DNA from: Palleronia caenipelagi
Lineage (GTDB): Bacteria; Pseudomonadota; Alphaproteobacteria; Rhodobacterales; Rhodobacteraceae
Length of the DNA stretch: 64,000 bases
Direction: 5' to 3'
Assembly: GCF_007004065.1 (NCBI RefSeq)
Contig: NZ_VFSV01000003.1
Location: forward strand, 62,001 to 126,000
Position 1 is the stretch's first letter, and every line of letters begins with the position of its first letter. Made by a program: the position numbers and the translations under genes. This document shows positions 1-8,951 of the stretch, in pieces. The notes under the pieces are model-generated. The model was not told the DNA's origin and made no database searches. It saw only the letters and a list, made by a program, of their open reading frames with translations.

Positions 1-789
1 CAGTTTATCGAACATGTCGATCCCCTTGCGCGCGTCCAGCAGCGCCACGTCCTGCGGGGTCGAGACGACGATGGCGCCGTCAACCTGCGCCTTCTGGCTC
101 AACGTCATCTGCACGTCACCGGTCCCCGGCGGCAGGTCCACGATCAGCACATCCAGCGCCCTCCATTGCACTTGCATCATCATCTGCTGCAGCGCACCCA
201 TGAGCATCGGCCCACGCCAGATCACCGCCTGATCCTCGTTCACCATCAGGCCGATGGACATCATGGTGACGCCGTGGTTGCGCATGGGCAGGATGGTCTT
301 GCCATCGGGGGATGCGGGACGCCCGGTGACACCCATCATCCGGGGCTGCGACGGCCCGTAGACATCGGCATCGAGGAGCCCCACCTTCCGCCCCTGTTGC
401 GCCAGCGCGCAGGCCAGATTGGCCGAGAGGGTGGATTTGCCCACACCGCCCTTGCCCGAGGCGACCGCGATGATCCGCGCCACGCCGGGAATTTTCTCCG
501 GGCCCTTGGGCTCAGCCGCACGTTTGGGTTTCAGATCCGGGGGCGCGGCGTTGCTGTGACCGGTCAGGACCACGGACACGCCCGAGATCCCCTCGACGGC
601 CCCTGCCGCTGCCTCGGCCTGCGCCTGCACCGGCCCGTAGGCTTCGGCCTGCGCCGGGTCGATCTCCATGACAAAGCGCACCTTGCCCTCTTCGACCTGC
701 AAGGCCCGCACGGTGCCCGCCGAGACGATATCGAACCCATCGGGCCCCTTGACGGATTTCAGCGCCTCAATGACGGCTTCACGGCTCAT
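1..789 (-). CDS. mrp: Mrp/NBP35-family Fe-S carrier ATPase, C-terminus cut by window edge
   Basis: Mrp/ApbC proteins are cytosolic P-loop ATPases that bind and pass on 4Fe-4S clusters. The translated product begins MSREAVIEALKSVKGPDG, has an N-terminal DUF59/MIP18-like domain (about residues 1-85), then the deviant Walker A motif SGKGGVGKST and a LLDADVYGPSQP segment typical of the family. The reading frame stays open to base 1, so 263 residues are visible and the C-terminal part, where the CxxC cluster ligands normally lie, is outside the window. The start at 789 follows a GGAGTAAACC-type leader. It lies 3 bp after a small DUF6494 gene on the same strand. Maturation of Fe-S proteins is a sensible job beside a formate dehydrogenase with many clusters, but that link is inference. 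Confidence 0.93.
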   Translation of the reverse strand, partial: MSREAVIEALKSVKGPDGFDIVSAGTVRALQVEEGKVRFVMEIDPAQAEAYGPVQAQAEAAAGAVEGISGVSVVLTGHSNAAPPDLKPKRAAEPKGPEKIPGVARIIAVASGKGGVGKSTLSANLACALAQQGRKVGLLDADVYGPSQPRMMGVTGRPASPDGKTILPMRNHGVTMMSIGLMVNEDQAVIWRGPMLMGALQQMMMQVQWRALDVLIVDLPPGTGDVQMTLSQKAQVDGAIVVSTPQDVALLDARKGIDMFDKL

Positions 790-792
790 GGT

Positions 793-984
793 TTACTCCT
801 GTCCGCTGATCTCGCCGGACACTTCATGCCGGAGATCTAGCTCTTCGATGGTGATGACCGCCTTGGCTAGATAGCGTTTGCCGCCCGTCTCAGCCCCTCG
901 CATGGCCTCCTCGATGGCCTGCTGGGAGGTGACGCCCACCTGTTTGAGGAATTTGCGCATGGACATGTTGAAATCGTCACTCAT
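793..984 (-). CDS. DUF6494 family small protein
   Basis: This is a 63-residue cytosolic protein starting MSDDFNMSMRKFLKQVGVTS with an internal stretch on amino-group-rich, helix-prone sequence (QQAIEEAMRGAETGG). It resembles the DUF6494 family, small proteins often found immediately upstream of mrp in alphaproteobacteria. Function is unknown. The ATG at 984 is chosen because a GGAGGG-like ribosome site (GAGACCCTCCC on the given strand) lies just upstream; a longer frame to 1185 is open but has no family support. Its stop is 3 bp from the mrp start, so the two are almost certainly co-transcribed. Confidence 0.8.
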   Translation of the reverse strand: MSDDFNMSMRKFLKQVGVTSQQAIEEAMRGAETGGKRYLAKAVITIEELDLRHEVSGEISGQE

Positions 985-1050
985 GGGAGGGTCTCCTTGC
1001 CTGAGCCTCTGTGCACCGCTGTGTACGGCGTTTGCCCCGATATAGGCTGT

Positions 1051-1077
1051 CCGGAGGCGGAGCGGAACCGCCCCCGG
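1051..1077 (-). terminator. GC-rich hairpin between Fe-S protein and DUF6494-mrp
   Basis: CCGGAGGCGG (1051-1060) and CCGCCCCCGG (1068-1077) form a 10-bp stem, with one G-U pair in the leftward transcript, around a 7-nt loop. There is no U-tract, so it may act as an attenuator or RNA-stability element rather than as a full intrinsic terminator. Confidence 0.35.
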
Positions 1078-1081
1078 TCTC

Positions 1082-3022
1082 TCAATGATCGCGGCGTTTT
1101 GACAGGTAATCGGCGGTGGTGCGGGGCTTTGGCCGCTCGCCGAGCTTATCGGGATCGTCGCGGGACAGAATCTCGGCGCTGACACGACAGGTGTCGCACA
1201 TCTGGATCATCCTGAGCCGCTCACCCTGAAAAGCCCCGTGGCTGCTGAGCTTTTCAGTGATCCGCTCGATGGTCGAGCGCACCCCGAACTCCGCACCACA
1301 TTCGATGCAGGCAAAGGGCTCCTCGGCATGCAGCACCCGTTGGCCGAGCGCCGCCTGAGACAGGTCCAGCCGCGGCTCCAGCGTGATAGCGTTTTCGGGG
1401 CAGATCGTCGCGCAGAGACCACATTGCAGACACGCATCCTCCTGAAAGCGCAACTCGGGCCGGTCGGGATTATCGCCCAGCGCCCCGGACGGGCACAGCG
1501 CCGCGCAGGACAGGCAAAGCGTGCAGGCATCGGTGTCCACCAGTACAGCCCCATAGGGCGCGCCTTCGGGAAGGGGCAGAACCGTGTCCTCAGGGTGCAG
1601 CGCCCGCGCGCCCTGCCGGGTGATCTGACGGCGGCTGCCCAATGGGCGCACCGGCTCCTTGACCGGGTCCGGGGCGCCATGCCGCAGGTCATCGCAAAGC
1701 GCTTCGGGATCGGTGGTGCTGATTACCCGCACCCGATCCGCGCCGGCGATGGCGGCGGCCAGCTCCGCCTGAGCCGTCAGGGCGTCCAGATCCACAGCAG
1801 GTCCCGGCAGCCAGTCCACGCTGGCAAACCCCGCCGCCACCGCCGCCACCGCTTCGGCATGACCAAAGGCCCCGAGGGAGACCATGTCCAGCGGGATCAC
1901 GTCAGCGGGCAGGCCTTTGAAGTGCCGCGCTGCGAGGCGGATCATCTCGGCCCCATGGGCGTCATGGACAAGCAGACGCGGCGCGGTGCCCCCGGCGGCG
2001 AGGCAGCTCCTCGCCAGCGTCTGAACCCGGAGCATAGTGTGATCCACCGGTGGCGCGTCGAAGCTCACGGCACCCGAGGGACAGACCGCCGAGCACACTC
2101 CGCAACCTGCGCAGATATGGGGATCGATGGTCACATGATCCCCCGCAGGCAGGATCGCGCCGGTCGGGCAAAGATCGAGGCAGCGCGTGCAGCCCGTCTG
2201 TTCAGCCCGCGCATGGGCGCAGAGGAGCGGCTCGGTTCTGACATGCAGCGTCTTCTCGAACGTTCCCGTCATGTGCGACGCGGCCAGTACCGCGGCCGCC
2301 ACAGCCTCGGGACGGGCGGGATCGGCGCGCAGGTAGCCGTCGCGCTTTTCATGGGCCGGGAAAAGCGGCGTTCCCCCGGTCAGATCGAGGATCACATCGC
2401 ACTCGGACCGCCCGCCATCGCGCGGGTTGCTCCAGCCAAGTGCCCCACGACCGCCGGGGATCACCTGCCTCAGCGCATCGATCCGAACCTCGAATCGCCC
2501 CAGAGCGCCTGTCGCACCGTGCAGCCGCCCGGCCACCACGTCGAAATCCCGGCTTTCGGGAATCTCGGAGGGAGCGTCGAGGAGAACTGTGACGCCCAGA
2601 TGGTCCTTCAGCGCCTCCGCCGCAGAAAGCGCCACCTCCGGCGCGCCGAGGATCAGGCACAGACCTTCGCTCTCTACATCGATGGTCTTCTCTACCGGCG
2701 CGGGCAGCAGCGCCTCAGCCATCAGCGCGGCCATCTTCGGCGTCGCATCCGCGCCATCGCCCCACCCGGCCCTGTCGCGCAGATCCACCGTGGCCGGGGC
2801 CGGGGCGCCGATCTCCTCGGCCAGATCCTCGAAAGCACGGCGCTCCTGCGCGCAGCAAATCACCGCATCGCCCTGCTCCAGCGCCTTGGCGGCGATCCCG
2901 ATCTGGTCGGTACAAAGGGCAGAACACGGCGGGCGGACAGTCTCACCCGTGGCAGCGCCGAGGCGGTCCGCATCGATTGTCTGCGTTCCTGCGCAGTCGC
3001 ACGTCACCCAAATTCGCGCCAT
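1082..3022 (-). CDS. Multi-cluster 4Fe-4S protein of the formate dehydrogenase locus
   Basis: This is a 646-residue cytosolic ferredoxin-like protein. Cysteine motifs visible are CTRCLDLCP (about residue 276), CAGCGVCSAVCP (about 306), CTLCLSCAALCP (about 497), CLQCGLCATICP (about 531), and a C-terminal CIECG...CDTC arrangement (about 571-609). The first four resemble two 2x[4Fe-4S] ferredoxin domains. The N-terminal part (CDCAGTQTID, later CCAQERRAFE) is also Cys-rich. Homologues in Rhodobacterales stand beside fdh genes and are annotated only as 4Fe-4S binding proteins. It is divergent from the DUF3305-fdh operon across 303 bp. A role in electron transfer or in cofactor delivery to formate dehydrogenase is inference. 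A GGGGGG run 4 nt before ATG 3022 serves as ribosome site. Confidence 0.85.
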   Translation of the reverse strand: MARIWVTCDCAGTQTIDADRLGAATGETVRPPCSALCTDQIGIAAKALEQGDAVICCAQERRAFEDLAEEIGAPAPATVDLRDRAGWGDGADATPKMAALMAEALLPAPVEKTIDVESEGLCLILGAPEVALSAAEALKDHLGVTVLLDAPSEIPESRDFDVVAGRLHGATGALGRFEVRIDALRQVIPGGRGALGWSNPRDGGRSECDVILDLTGGTPLFPAHEKRDGYLRADPARPEAVAAAVLAASHMTGTFEKTLHVRTEPLLCAHARAEQTGCTRCLDLCPTGAILPAGDHVTIDPHICAGCGVCSAVCPSGAVSFDAPPVDHTMLRVQTLARSCLAAGGTAPRLLVHDAHGAEMIRLAARHFKGLPADVIPLDMVSLGAFGHAEAVAAVAAGFASVDWLPGPAVDLDALTAQAELAAAIAGADRVRVISTTDPEALCDDLRHGAPDPVKEPVRPLGSRRQITRQGARALHPEDTVLPLPEGAPYGAVLVDTDACTLCLSCAALCPSGALGDNPDRPELRFQEDACLQCGLCATICPENAITLEPRLDLSQAALGQRVLHAEEPFACIECGAEFGVRSTIERITEKLSSHGAFQGERLRMIQMCDTCRVSAEILSRDDPDKLGERPKPRTTADYLSKRRDH

Positions 3023-3325
3023 AATTCCCCCCGTTTGCCGCGCCGGTCAGCCCGGCTCGCCGGAGCCTAAGCGCGATCCCACCGGAGGCTCAATCGATTT
3101 TGGACCGGCGCGACCTAAAGACGACGAGCGAAAAGGGGCATTAGACAACTTCCAGAGCGCGATGCCACCCTACGCACACCTCTGGGCTGCAAAAACGTCG
3201 CGATAGCTCGCCAGAGACTTGCCAAGCGCTATAATTCCCCATCAAGATGTAAGCGGAAAGCAAAACGGATACCTTATCGAGGATCGATCAACGGTCTCGC
3301 CGCGTATCCCGGGAGGAGGAGGAAC
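3023..3325. promoter_or_regulatory. Divergent intergenic region, Fe-S protein / DUF3305-fdh operon
   Basis: This 303-bp gene-free stretch must hold both promoters. A TATAAT hexamer lies at 3230-3235, without a convincing -35. GGCTC/GAGCC (3054-3058 and 3063-3067) can form a short hairpin. The decamer ATAATTCCCC occurs twice, at 3021-3030 (part of the leftward ribosome site) and 3231-3240. No FNR-type TTGAT-N4-ATCAA box was seen. Confidence 0.4.
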
Positions 3326-3889
3326 GTGTACCGCAACCCAGCTCGCTATGGGTCCATGCCGGTGGGCATTCTGGTCCGCCGCAAACCCGGTGTGACCCGT
3401 TGGGCCACTCAGGTCTGGCAGGCTGTCGGCATTTTGCCAGGCGCAGGTGACGCGAGCTGGCGCGAACTGCGACGGGACGGAGATGTGATCGACTTCCACG
3501 CGGCGACGCTCACACTGGAGCTGCATGGGGCCGATACAGAAGCCTACGCCATGGCGCTCTGTGAGACGGTGCCGAGTTTGTTTTGTGTGCTGCGCATCAG
3601 TACCCCCAACGCCGCGCCTGAGCCGGTTCTCGTGACAGCATCTCCCTACGAAGCGCAGGATTACGCGGATAACGGCGATGACATCGTGGAGAAGCTCCCG
3701 ATGCCGGACAGCGTGATTGCCTGGGTCAGGGATTTCATCGCCACACACCACGCCGAAGAGCCCTTCGTCAAACGCCGCCGGGACCGATTGCGGACCGATG
3801 CACGGCAGGACGGGTTAGGCGACCCGCGTGTGGCCAAGGCCAGCGATGTCTACGCCTCACCCGGTCTGCAAAAGGCGCGGCTCGGATGA
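3326..3889 (+). CDS. DUF3305 domain protein
   Basis: This 187-residue cytosolic protein matches the DUF3305 family (central segments VGILVRRKPGVTRWATQVWQ and an SDVYASPGLQK tail). DUF3305 genes occur almost only in formate dehydrogenase loci of Alpha- and Betaproteobacteria and have no established biochemical role. The start is GTG 3326, preceded by a very strong GGGAGGAGGAGGA site; an internal ATG at 3356 is the alternative. Its stop overlaps the next gene by ATGA. The tight operon with DUF3306 and TorD suggests an assembly or maturation role for the dehydrogenase (inference). Confidence 0.85.
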   Translation: MYRNPARYGSMPVGILVRRKPGVTRWATQVWQAVGILPGAGDASWRELRRDGDVIDFHAATLTLELHGADTEAYAMALCETVPSLFCVLRISTPNAAPEPVLVTASPYEAQDYADNGDDIVEKLPMPDSVIAWVRDFIATHHAEEPFVKRRRDRLRTDARQDGLGDPRVAKASDVYASPGLQKARLG

Positions 3890-4473
3890 CGGCGACCCGC
3901 ACAGATTTCTGGTCGCGCCGCAAGAGCGCTGTCGCCGCGGAAGAGCGCGCAGTGTCCGCCGAGGAGTCGGCGCAGCGCGATCAGCATGCGCAGGCCGCGC
4001 TGGACGCTGAACCGGATGCGGAGATCCTCGCGCGGCTGGAATTGCCCGAACCTGAAGCGCTTGATAGCGCCGAAGCGATTCGCGGTTTTTTGGCGCATCC
4101 CTTGCCCCAACGGTTGAAGCAACGCGCGATCCGGCGGCTTTGGCGGTTGAACCCGGCGCAGTTCCGGCCCGATGGCTTGTTGGATTACGCGGACGATTAC
4201 ACCGATGCCGCGACCGTGATGCCCGCCTTGCAGACCGCCTACGAGGTCGGTCGGGGCATGTTCAAACGGATCGAAGCGCTGGAGGCAGAGCGCGCCGAGC
4301 GCGTCGAGACTGCGCAGGATGCGCCACCGGAGGATCTCCCCTCCGAGGTTGCGCCGGAACAGGCAGAGCCGGTTGTGGTCGCCCAATTCGCGGCCCCGGA
4401 CGCTGACGCAGCGACGCCCCCGCCCCGGCGGATGCGGTTCCACTTCGATGATCCGACAGGAGCGCCCGCATGA
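3886..4473 (+). CDS. DUF3306 domain protein
   Basis: This is a 195-residue hydrophilic protein with the DUF3306 signature: an N-terminal DFWSRRKSAV start, an acidic/Ala-rich segment, then LPQRLKQRAIRRLWRLNP and a DGLLDYADDYTD segment (about residues 70-110). The C-terminal third is acidic, Pro-rich and low in complexity. DUF3306 almost always follows DUF3305 in formate dehydrogenase operons; its function is unknown. It overlaps both neighbours by 4 bp (ATGA), implying translational coupling with DUF3305 and TorD. Confidence 0.85.
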   Translation: MTATRTDFWSRRKSAVAAEERAVSAEESAQRDQHAQAALDAEPDAEILARLELPEPEALDSAEAIRGFLAHPLPQRLKQRAIRRLWRLNPAQFRPDGLLDYADDYTDAATVMPALQTAYEVGRGMFKRIEALEAERAERVETAQDAPPEDLPSEVAPEQAEPVVVAQFAAPDADAATPPPRRMRFHFDDPTGAPA

Positions 4474-5093
4474 CCGCGATGCCTCAACACGCTATTGATG
4501 ACGTGGATCGCGCCCGTGCGGATCTCTACAATTTTCTGGGGCTGTTGCTCGCGCGTCCGGCGGATCAGATGCTGATCGATCAGACAGCGGGCCTGACGGG
4601 CGATGACACCGAGATCGGTGCGGCCATCGCAGCCCTGACCGCCGAGGCGCGCAAAACCACCCCGGCGAAGGTGGAACGCGAGTTCACCGCGCTGTTTATC
4701 GGGCTTGGACGGGGCGAGCTGCTGCCTTTTGCAAGCTACTATCTCACTGGTTTTTTGCACGAAAAGCCGCTGGCGCTGGTGCGGCAGGACATGGCGCGGC
4801 TCGGACTTGCGCGGGCCGACACGGTGTTCGAACCCGAGGACAGCATCGCCAGCCTTATGGAGTCGATGGGCGCGATGATCGTGGGTCGCTTTGGACCGCC
4901 TGCGACACTATCGGAGCAGAAAGAGTTCTTTGCCCGGCACATCGCCCCATGGGCGGGTCACTTCTTTGCCGATCTCGAAGAGGCCAAGACCGCGCAGTTC
5001 TATGCGCCAGTCGGTCGTCTCGGGCGGCTGTTTGTGGCGATTGAGGCGGAGGGGTTCCGCCTTGATGGGCAGGACAAAAATGGCGGGGCGTGA
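4470..5093 (+). CDS. TorD/DmsD-family molybdoenzyme chaperone
   Basis: This is a 207-residue, mostly helical protein of the TorD superfamily (REFTALFIGLGRGELLPFASYYLTG; ...EFFARHIAPWAGHFFADLE). Members bind the Tat signal of a molybdoenzyme catalytic subunit and keep it from export until the molybdenum cofactor is inserted. Here the client is expected to be the catalytic formate dehydrogenase encoded 330 bp downstream, which carries a Tat signal. The start is coupled by ATGA to DUF3306. Length and the hallmark Y-x-x-x-G-F-L-H region are normal for the family. Confidence 0.9.
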   Translation: MTAMPQHAIDDVDRARADLYNFLGLLLARPADQMLIDQTAGLTGDDTEIGAAIAALTAEARKTTPAKVEREFTALFIGLGRGELLPFASYYLTGFLHEKPLALVRQDMARLGLARADTVFEPEDSIASLMESMGAMIVGRFGPPATLSEQKEFFARHIAPWAGHFFADLEEAKTAQFYAPVGRLGRLFVAIEAEGFRLDGQDKNGGA

Positions 5094-5153
5094 GACCCGC
5101 AGGGAACCGGACGGCTCGGCCGTCCTTGACAGGAACGAAGGGAGACCCTCGGA

Positions 5154-5345
5154 ATGACGGAAAAAGACAGCACCAACCGGCGTAATTTTCTGAAATTGGC
5201 GGGCAGCGCGGCCCCTGCGGCGGCTCTTGTGGCTGCAACCGCCGGAACCGAGGCCGAGGCCTCTGAGACGGAGACCGACCACTACAACGCGCGTCTTCAG
5301 GACACGGCGCAGACCCGCGCCTATTACAAAGCGGCGCGCTTCTGA
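5154..5345 (+). CDS. Small Tat-target protein of the formate dehydrogenase region
   Basis: This 63-residue protein has a twin-arginine motif (NRRNFLKLAG), a hydrophobic Ala-rich segment, and a short polar tail ending in YYKAARF. It matches the described family 'formate dehydrogenase region TAT target', a small protein found just before the catalytic subunit in many fdh operons. It may be a Tat-exported accessory subunit, or its signal may work in trans; neither is established. The ribosome site GGAGACC lies upstream of ATG 5154. Confidence 0.85.
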   Translation: MTEKDSTNRRNFLKLAGSAAPAAALVAATAGTEAEASETETDHYNARLQDTAQTRAYYKAARF

Positions 5346-5426
5346 GTCCCTGATGAGGGGTGTTCAAAGCGGAGCCATGACAAACCGGGCGCGCGATTTC
5401 GGTCGCAGGCAGGGAGGAACAGACGG

Positions 5427-8324
5427 ATGCTGAGGAAAAAGACGAACGGAACGAGCCGGCGGCGGCAGCGGGGAAGCATCCTCGCCGATGTCGGGCGGGC
5501 TTCGGTGGATCGGCGGGCTTTCCTGCGCGGCTCGGGGCTGGCCATTGGCGGGCTCTCGGCTATCGCAGCAACGGGCGGCACGGTCACGCAAGCCAAGGCA
5601 GAAGCCCACGCAATGGGCAATGTGGAGACGAAGAAATCGGTCTGCACCCATTGCTCTGTGGGCTGCACGGTGATGGCAGAAGTTTCCAACGGCGTCTGGA
5701 TCGGTCAGGAACCCGGCTGGGACAGCCCGTTCAACCTCGGTGCCCACTGCGCCAAAGGTGCCGCGGTCCGCGAGATCACTAAAGGTGAGCGGCGGCTGAA
5801 ATACCCGATGAAGATGGAAGGCGGCGAGTGGAAACGCATTTCCTGGGAGCAGGCGATCAACGAGATCGGCGACCAGATGATGAAGATCCGCGACGAGAGC
5901 GGCCCGGACAGCGTCTACTGGCTCGGCTCCGCCAAGCATAACAACGAGCAGGCCTACCTGTTCCGCAAGTTCGCCGCCTATTGGGGGACGAACAACGTCG
6001 ACCATCAGGCGCGGATCTGTCACTCGACGACCGTGGCCGGTGTGGCGAATACATGGGGCTACGGCGCCATGACCAACAGCTACAACGACATCCATAACAG
6101 CCGTGCGATCTTCATCATCGGAGGTAACCCCGCCGAGGCGCACCCCGTCTCGCTCCAGCACCTGCTGAAGGCCAAGGAAGAGAACAACGCGCCGCTCATC
6201 GTCTGCGACCCGCGCTTTACCCGCACAGCCGCCCATGCGGATGAGTATGTCCGCCTGCGGCCCGGCTCGGACGTGGCGCTGGTTTGGGGCATCCTGTGGC
6301 ATATCTTTGAAAATGGCTGGGAGGATGAGGAGTTCATCCGCACCCGCGTCTGGGGCATGGACCAAATCCGCCCCGAAGTTGCCAAGTGGACCCCGGAAGA
6401 GGTTGAACGCGTCACCGGCGTGCCCGGCAGCCAGCTGGAGCGGGTGGCCCGCACGCTGGCCAATAACCGCCCCGGCACCGTGATCTGGTGCATGGGCGGC
6501 ACCCAGCACACCACCGGCAACAACAACACCCGCGCCTATTGCATCCTGCAGTTGGCTCTTGGGAATATGGGTGTTGCCGGCGGCGGCACGAACATCTTCC
6601 GTGGCCATGACAACGTGCAAGGCGCGACCGATCTGGGCGTTCTGTCCCACACCCTGCCCGGCTATTATGGCCTCGCGGATGGCGCCTGGGCCCACTGGGC
6701 GCGGGTCTGGGGCGAGGAAAAGGACTGGCTGGACGGTCGTTTCGCCAAGATCACCGGCGATGATGGCAAGGAGAAGTCGCTCCAGAACGAGAACGGCATT
6801 CCCGTCTCGCGCTGGATCGACGGCGTCCTCGAAGATCCCGCCAACATGGACAACCCGGACAAGGTGCGGGGCATGGTTTTGTGGGGCCACGCGCCCAACT
6901 CGCAGACCCGTGGTCGCGAGATGAAGCAAGCCATGGAGATGCTCGACCTGATGGTCGTGATCGACCCCCATCCCACCGTTTCGGCGGTGATGCAGGACCG
7001 GACGGACAACCTGTACCTTCTGCCCGCCTGTACACAGTTCGAAACGACGGGTTCTGTGACCGCCTCCAATCGCTCGATTCAGTGGCGCGAGCAAGTGGTG
7101 GACCCGATCTTCGAGAGCAAGCCCGATCACGAGATCATCGGCCATTTCGCGAAGAAATTTGGCTTCCACGACCGGCTGTTCCGCAACATCGAGCTTGAGG
7201 ACGACGGCATCACACCGGTGGTCGAGGACATCACCCGCGAGTTCAATCGCGGCATGTGGACCGTCGGCTACACGGGCCAGAGCCCTGAGCGTCTGAAGAT
7301 GCACATGGAAAACCAGCATACCTTCGACCGCACGACCCTGCGGGCAAATGGTGGTCCGGCGGATGGTGAATTTTACGGTCTGCCATGGCCCTGCTGGGGC
7401 ACGCCCGAGATGAAGCATACGGGCTCCGCCAATCTCTACGACATCAACACGCCGGTGGCGAAGGGCGGCCTGCCCTTCCGCGCGCGGTTTGGTGTGGAAC
7501 GGGAGGGTGAGAACCTGCTGGCCGAAGGCGTCTCGAACCCCGGCGCGGAAATTCAGGACGGTTATCCCGAATTCACCATGCAGATGCTCATGGATCTGGG
7601 CTGGGACGGCGATCTGACCGACGAGGAACGTCAGGCGATTGACGCCGTCGCCGGGCCGAACACCAACTGGAAAACCGACCTGTCGGGCGGCATCCAGCGG
7701 GTGGCTATCAAGCATGGCTGCGCCCCCTACGGCAACGCCAAGGCTCGCTGCGTCGTCTGGACCTTCCCCGATCCGGTGCCTGTCCACCGTGAGCCGCTCT
7801 ACACGGACCGGCGCGATCTGGTGGCGGATTATCCGACCTATGACGACCGGAAATTCTACCGCCTGCCGACGCTCTACAAATCGATCCAGGACAAGGATTT
7901 CAGCCAGGATTACCCAATCATCCTCACCTCCGGCCGTCTGGTCGAATATGAGGGCGGCGGGGACGAAACGCGCTCGAACCCGTGGCTGGCAGAGCTCCAG
8001 CAGGACATGTTCGTCGAGATCAACCCGCGCGACGCCAATAATATCGGTGTTCGGGATGGCGCGCAGGTCTGGGTCGAAGGTCCCGAGGGCGGCAAGGTCA
8101 AAGTCATGGCCATGGTGACCGAGCGGGTGGGCGAAGGCGTGGCCTTCATGCCCTTCCATTTCGGCGGCCATTTCGAGGGTGAGGACCGGCGGGGCAAATA
8201 CCCCGAAGGCGCCGACCCCTACGTGCTGGGCGAAAGCACCAACACAGCACAGACCTATGGCTATGACAGCGTCACGCAAATGCAGGAGACCAAAGCGACT
8301 CTCTGCAAGATCATGCCGGCGTAA
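5427..8324 (+). CDS. fdhA: Formate dehydrogenase catalytic (alpha) subunit, molybdenum, Cys type
   Basis: This 965-residue molybdopterin oxidoreductase oxidises formate to CO2. A Tat motif (DRRAFLRGSG, about residue 29) and Ala-rich region predict periplasmic export. The [4Fe-4S] ligands are C73, C76, C80 and C108 (CTHCSVGC ... HCAKG). The active-site metal ligand is C198 in RICHSTT, followed by the conserved His, so this is the cysteine form and not selenocysteine. The N-terminal catalytic domains and C-terminal molydopterin-dinucleotide-binding domain (ILTSGRLVEYEGGGDETRSNP...) are both complete. GGGAGG precedes ATG 5427. It is followed after 12 bp by the beta subunit. The whole operon (chaperone, Tat target, alpha, beta, gamma) is the three-subunit membrane type that feeds the quinone pool. 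Confidence 0.95.
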   Translation: MLRKKTNGTSRRRQRGSILADVGRASVDRRAFLRGSGLAIGGLSAIAATGGTVTQAKAEAHAMGNVETKKSVCTHCSVGCTVMAEVSNGVWIGQEPGWDSPFNLGAHCAKGAAVREITKGERRLKYPMKMEGGEWKRISWEQAINEIGDQMMKIRDESGPDSVYWLGSAKHNNEQAYLFRKFAAYWGTNNVDHQARICHSTTVAGVANTWGYGAMTNSYNDIHNSRAIFIIGGNPAEAHPVSLQHLLKAKEENNAPLIVCDPRFTRTAAHADEYVRLRPGSDVALVWGILWHIFENGWEDEEFIRTRVWGMDQIRPEVAKWTPEEVERVTGVPGSQLERVARTLANNRPGTVIWCMGGTQHTTGNNNTRAYCILQLALGNMGVAGGGTNIFRGHDNVQGATDLGVLSHTLPGYYGLADGAWAHWARVWGEEKDWLDGRFAKITGDDGKEKSLQNENGIPVSRWIDGVLEDPANMDNPDKVRGMVLWGHAPNSQTRGREMKQAMEMLDLMVVIDPHPTVSAVMQDRTDNLYLLPACTQFETTGSVTASNRSIQWREQVVDPIFESKPDHEIIGHFAKKFGFHDRLFRNIELEDDGITPVVEDITREFNRGMWTVGYTGQSPERLKMHMENQHTFDRTTLRANGGPADGEFYGLPWPCWGTPEMKHTGSANLYDINTPVAKGGLPFRARFGVEREGENLLAEGVSNPGAEIQDGYPEFTMQMLMDLGWDGDLTDEERQAIDAVAGPNTNWKTDLSGGIQRVAIKHGCAPYGNAKARCVVWTFPDPVPVHREPLYTDRRDLVADYPTYDDRKFYRLPTLYKSIQDKDFSQDYPIILTSGRLVEYEGGGDETRSNPWLAELQQDMFVEINPRDANNIGVRDGAQVWVEGPEGGKVKVMAMVTERVGEGVAFMPFHFGGHFEGEDRRGKYPEGADPYVLGESTNTAQTYGYDSVTQMQETKATLCKIMPA

Positions 8325-8336
8325 GGAGGAAAGACG

Positions 8337-8930
8337 ATGGCAAGAGCAAAGTTTCTCTGCGACGCCGAACGCTGCATCGAGTGCAATGCCTGCGTGACGG
8401 CCTGTAAGAACGAGCACGAGATCCCGTGGGGCATCAATCGCCGCCGGGTCGTGACCATTCAGGACGGCAAACCGGGTGAACGCTCGATCTCGGTGGCCTG
8501 CATGCACTGTTCGGACGCGCCCTGTATGGCGGTCTGTCCGGTGGACTGCTTCTACCAGACCGAGGATGGCATCGTTCACCACTCCAAGGACCTGTGCATC
8601 GGCTGCGGCTATTGCTTCTACGCCTGCCCCTTTGGCGCGCCGCAATATCCGCAGGCCGGCAATTTCGGCTCTCGCGGCAAGATGGACAAATGCACCTTCT
8701 GCGCGGGCGGCCCCGAGGAGAACAACTCCGAGGCTGAGTTCCAGAAATACGGACGCAACCGTCTGGCCGAGGGCAAGCTTCCGATCTGCGCCGAGATGTG
8801 CTCGACCAAGGCGCTGCTCGCGGGTGACGGGGACGAAGTCTCCGACATCTACCGCGAGCGTGTGGTGGCGCGCGGCTTTGGCTCGGGCGCCTGGGGTTGG
8901 GGCACCGCCTATGAGCGCAAAGGCGGCTGA
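8337..8930 (+). CDS. Formate dehydrogenase iron-sulfur (beta) subunit, FDH3 type
   Basis: This 197-residue ferredoxin-type subunit transfers electrons from the catalytic to the cytochrome b subunit. Four cysteine clusters are visible: CIECNACVTACKNEHE, CMHCSDAPCMAVCP, CIGCGYCFYACP and CTFC ... CAEMC, as expected for four [4Fe-4S] centres. It lacks its own signal peptide, which fits export as a complex with the Tat-bearing alpha subunit. It also lacks the C-terminal membrane helix of the longer FdnH form, which defines the FDH3 type. AGGAGG precedes ATG 8337. Confidence 0.93.
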   Translation: MARAKFLCDAERCIECNACVTACKNEHEIPWGINRRRVVTIQDGKPGERSISVACMHCSDAPCMAVCPVDCFYQTEDGIVHHSKDLCIGCGYCFYACPFGAPQYPQAGNFGSRGKMDKCTFCAGGPEENNSEAEFQKYGRNRLAEGKLPICAEMCSTKALLAGDGDEVSDIYRERVVARGFGSGAWGWGTAYERKGG

Positions 8931-8951
8931 CGCCTTCTAAATCCGGGACGG

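Noticed and set aside
1238-3070. 610-codon plus-strand open frame opposite the multi-cluster Fe-S gene
   Set aside because: The minus-strand product has ordered ferredoxin motifs; the plus-strand frame has none and is rich in Arg and Gln as antisense frames of high-GC genes are.
3021-3240. Direct repeat ATAATTCCCC as a mobile-element footprint
   Set aside because: One copy is explained by the leftward ribosome site, the other by a TATAAT-like hexamer; no inverted ends or transposase are present.
6018-6020. Possible selenocysteine in formate dehydrogenase alpha
   Set aside because: The active-site codon is TGT (Cys), not an in-frame TGA, and no SECIS-like hairpin is needed.
5364-8645. 1093-codon open frame on the minus strand across fdhA
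   Set aside because: It lies antisense to a clear formate dehydrogenase alpha gene, has no ribosome site or recognisable domain, and its codon pattern is the usual GC-rich antisense shadow.
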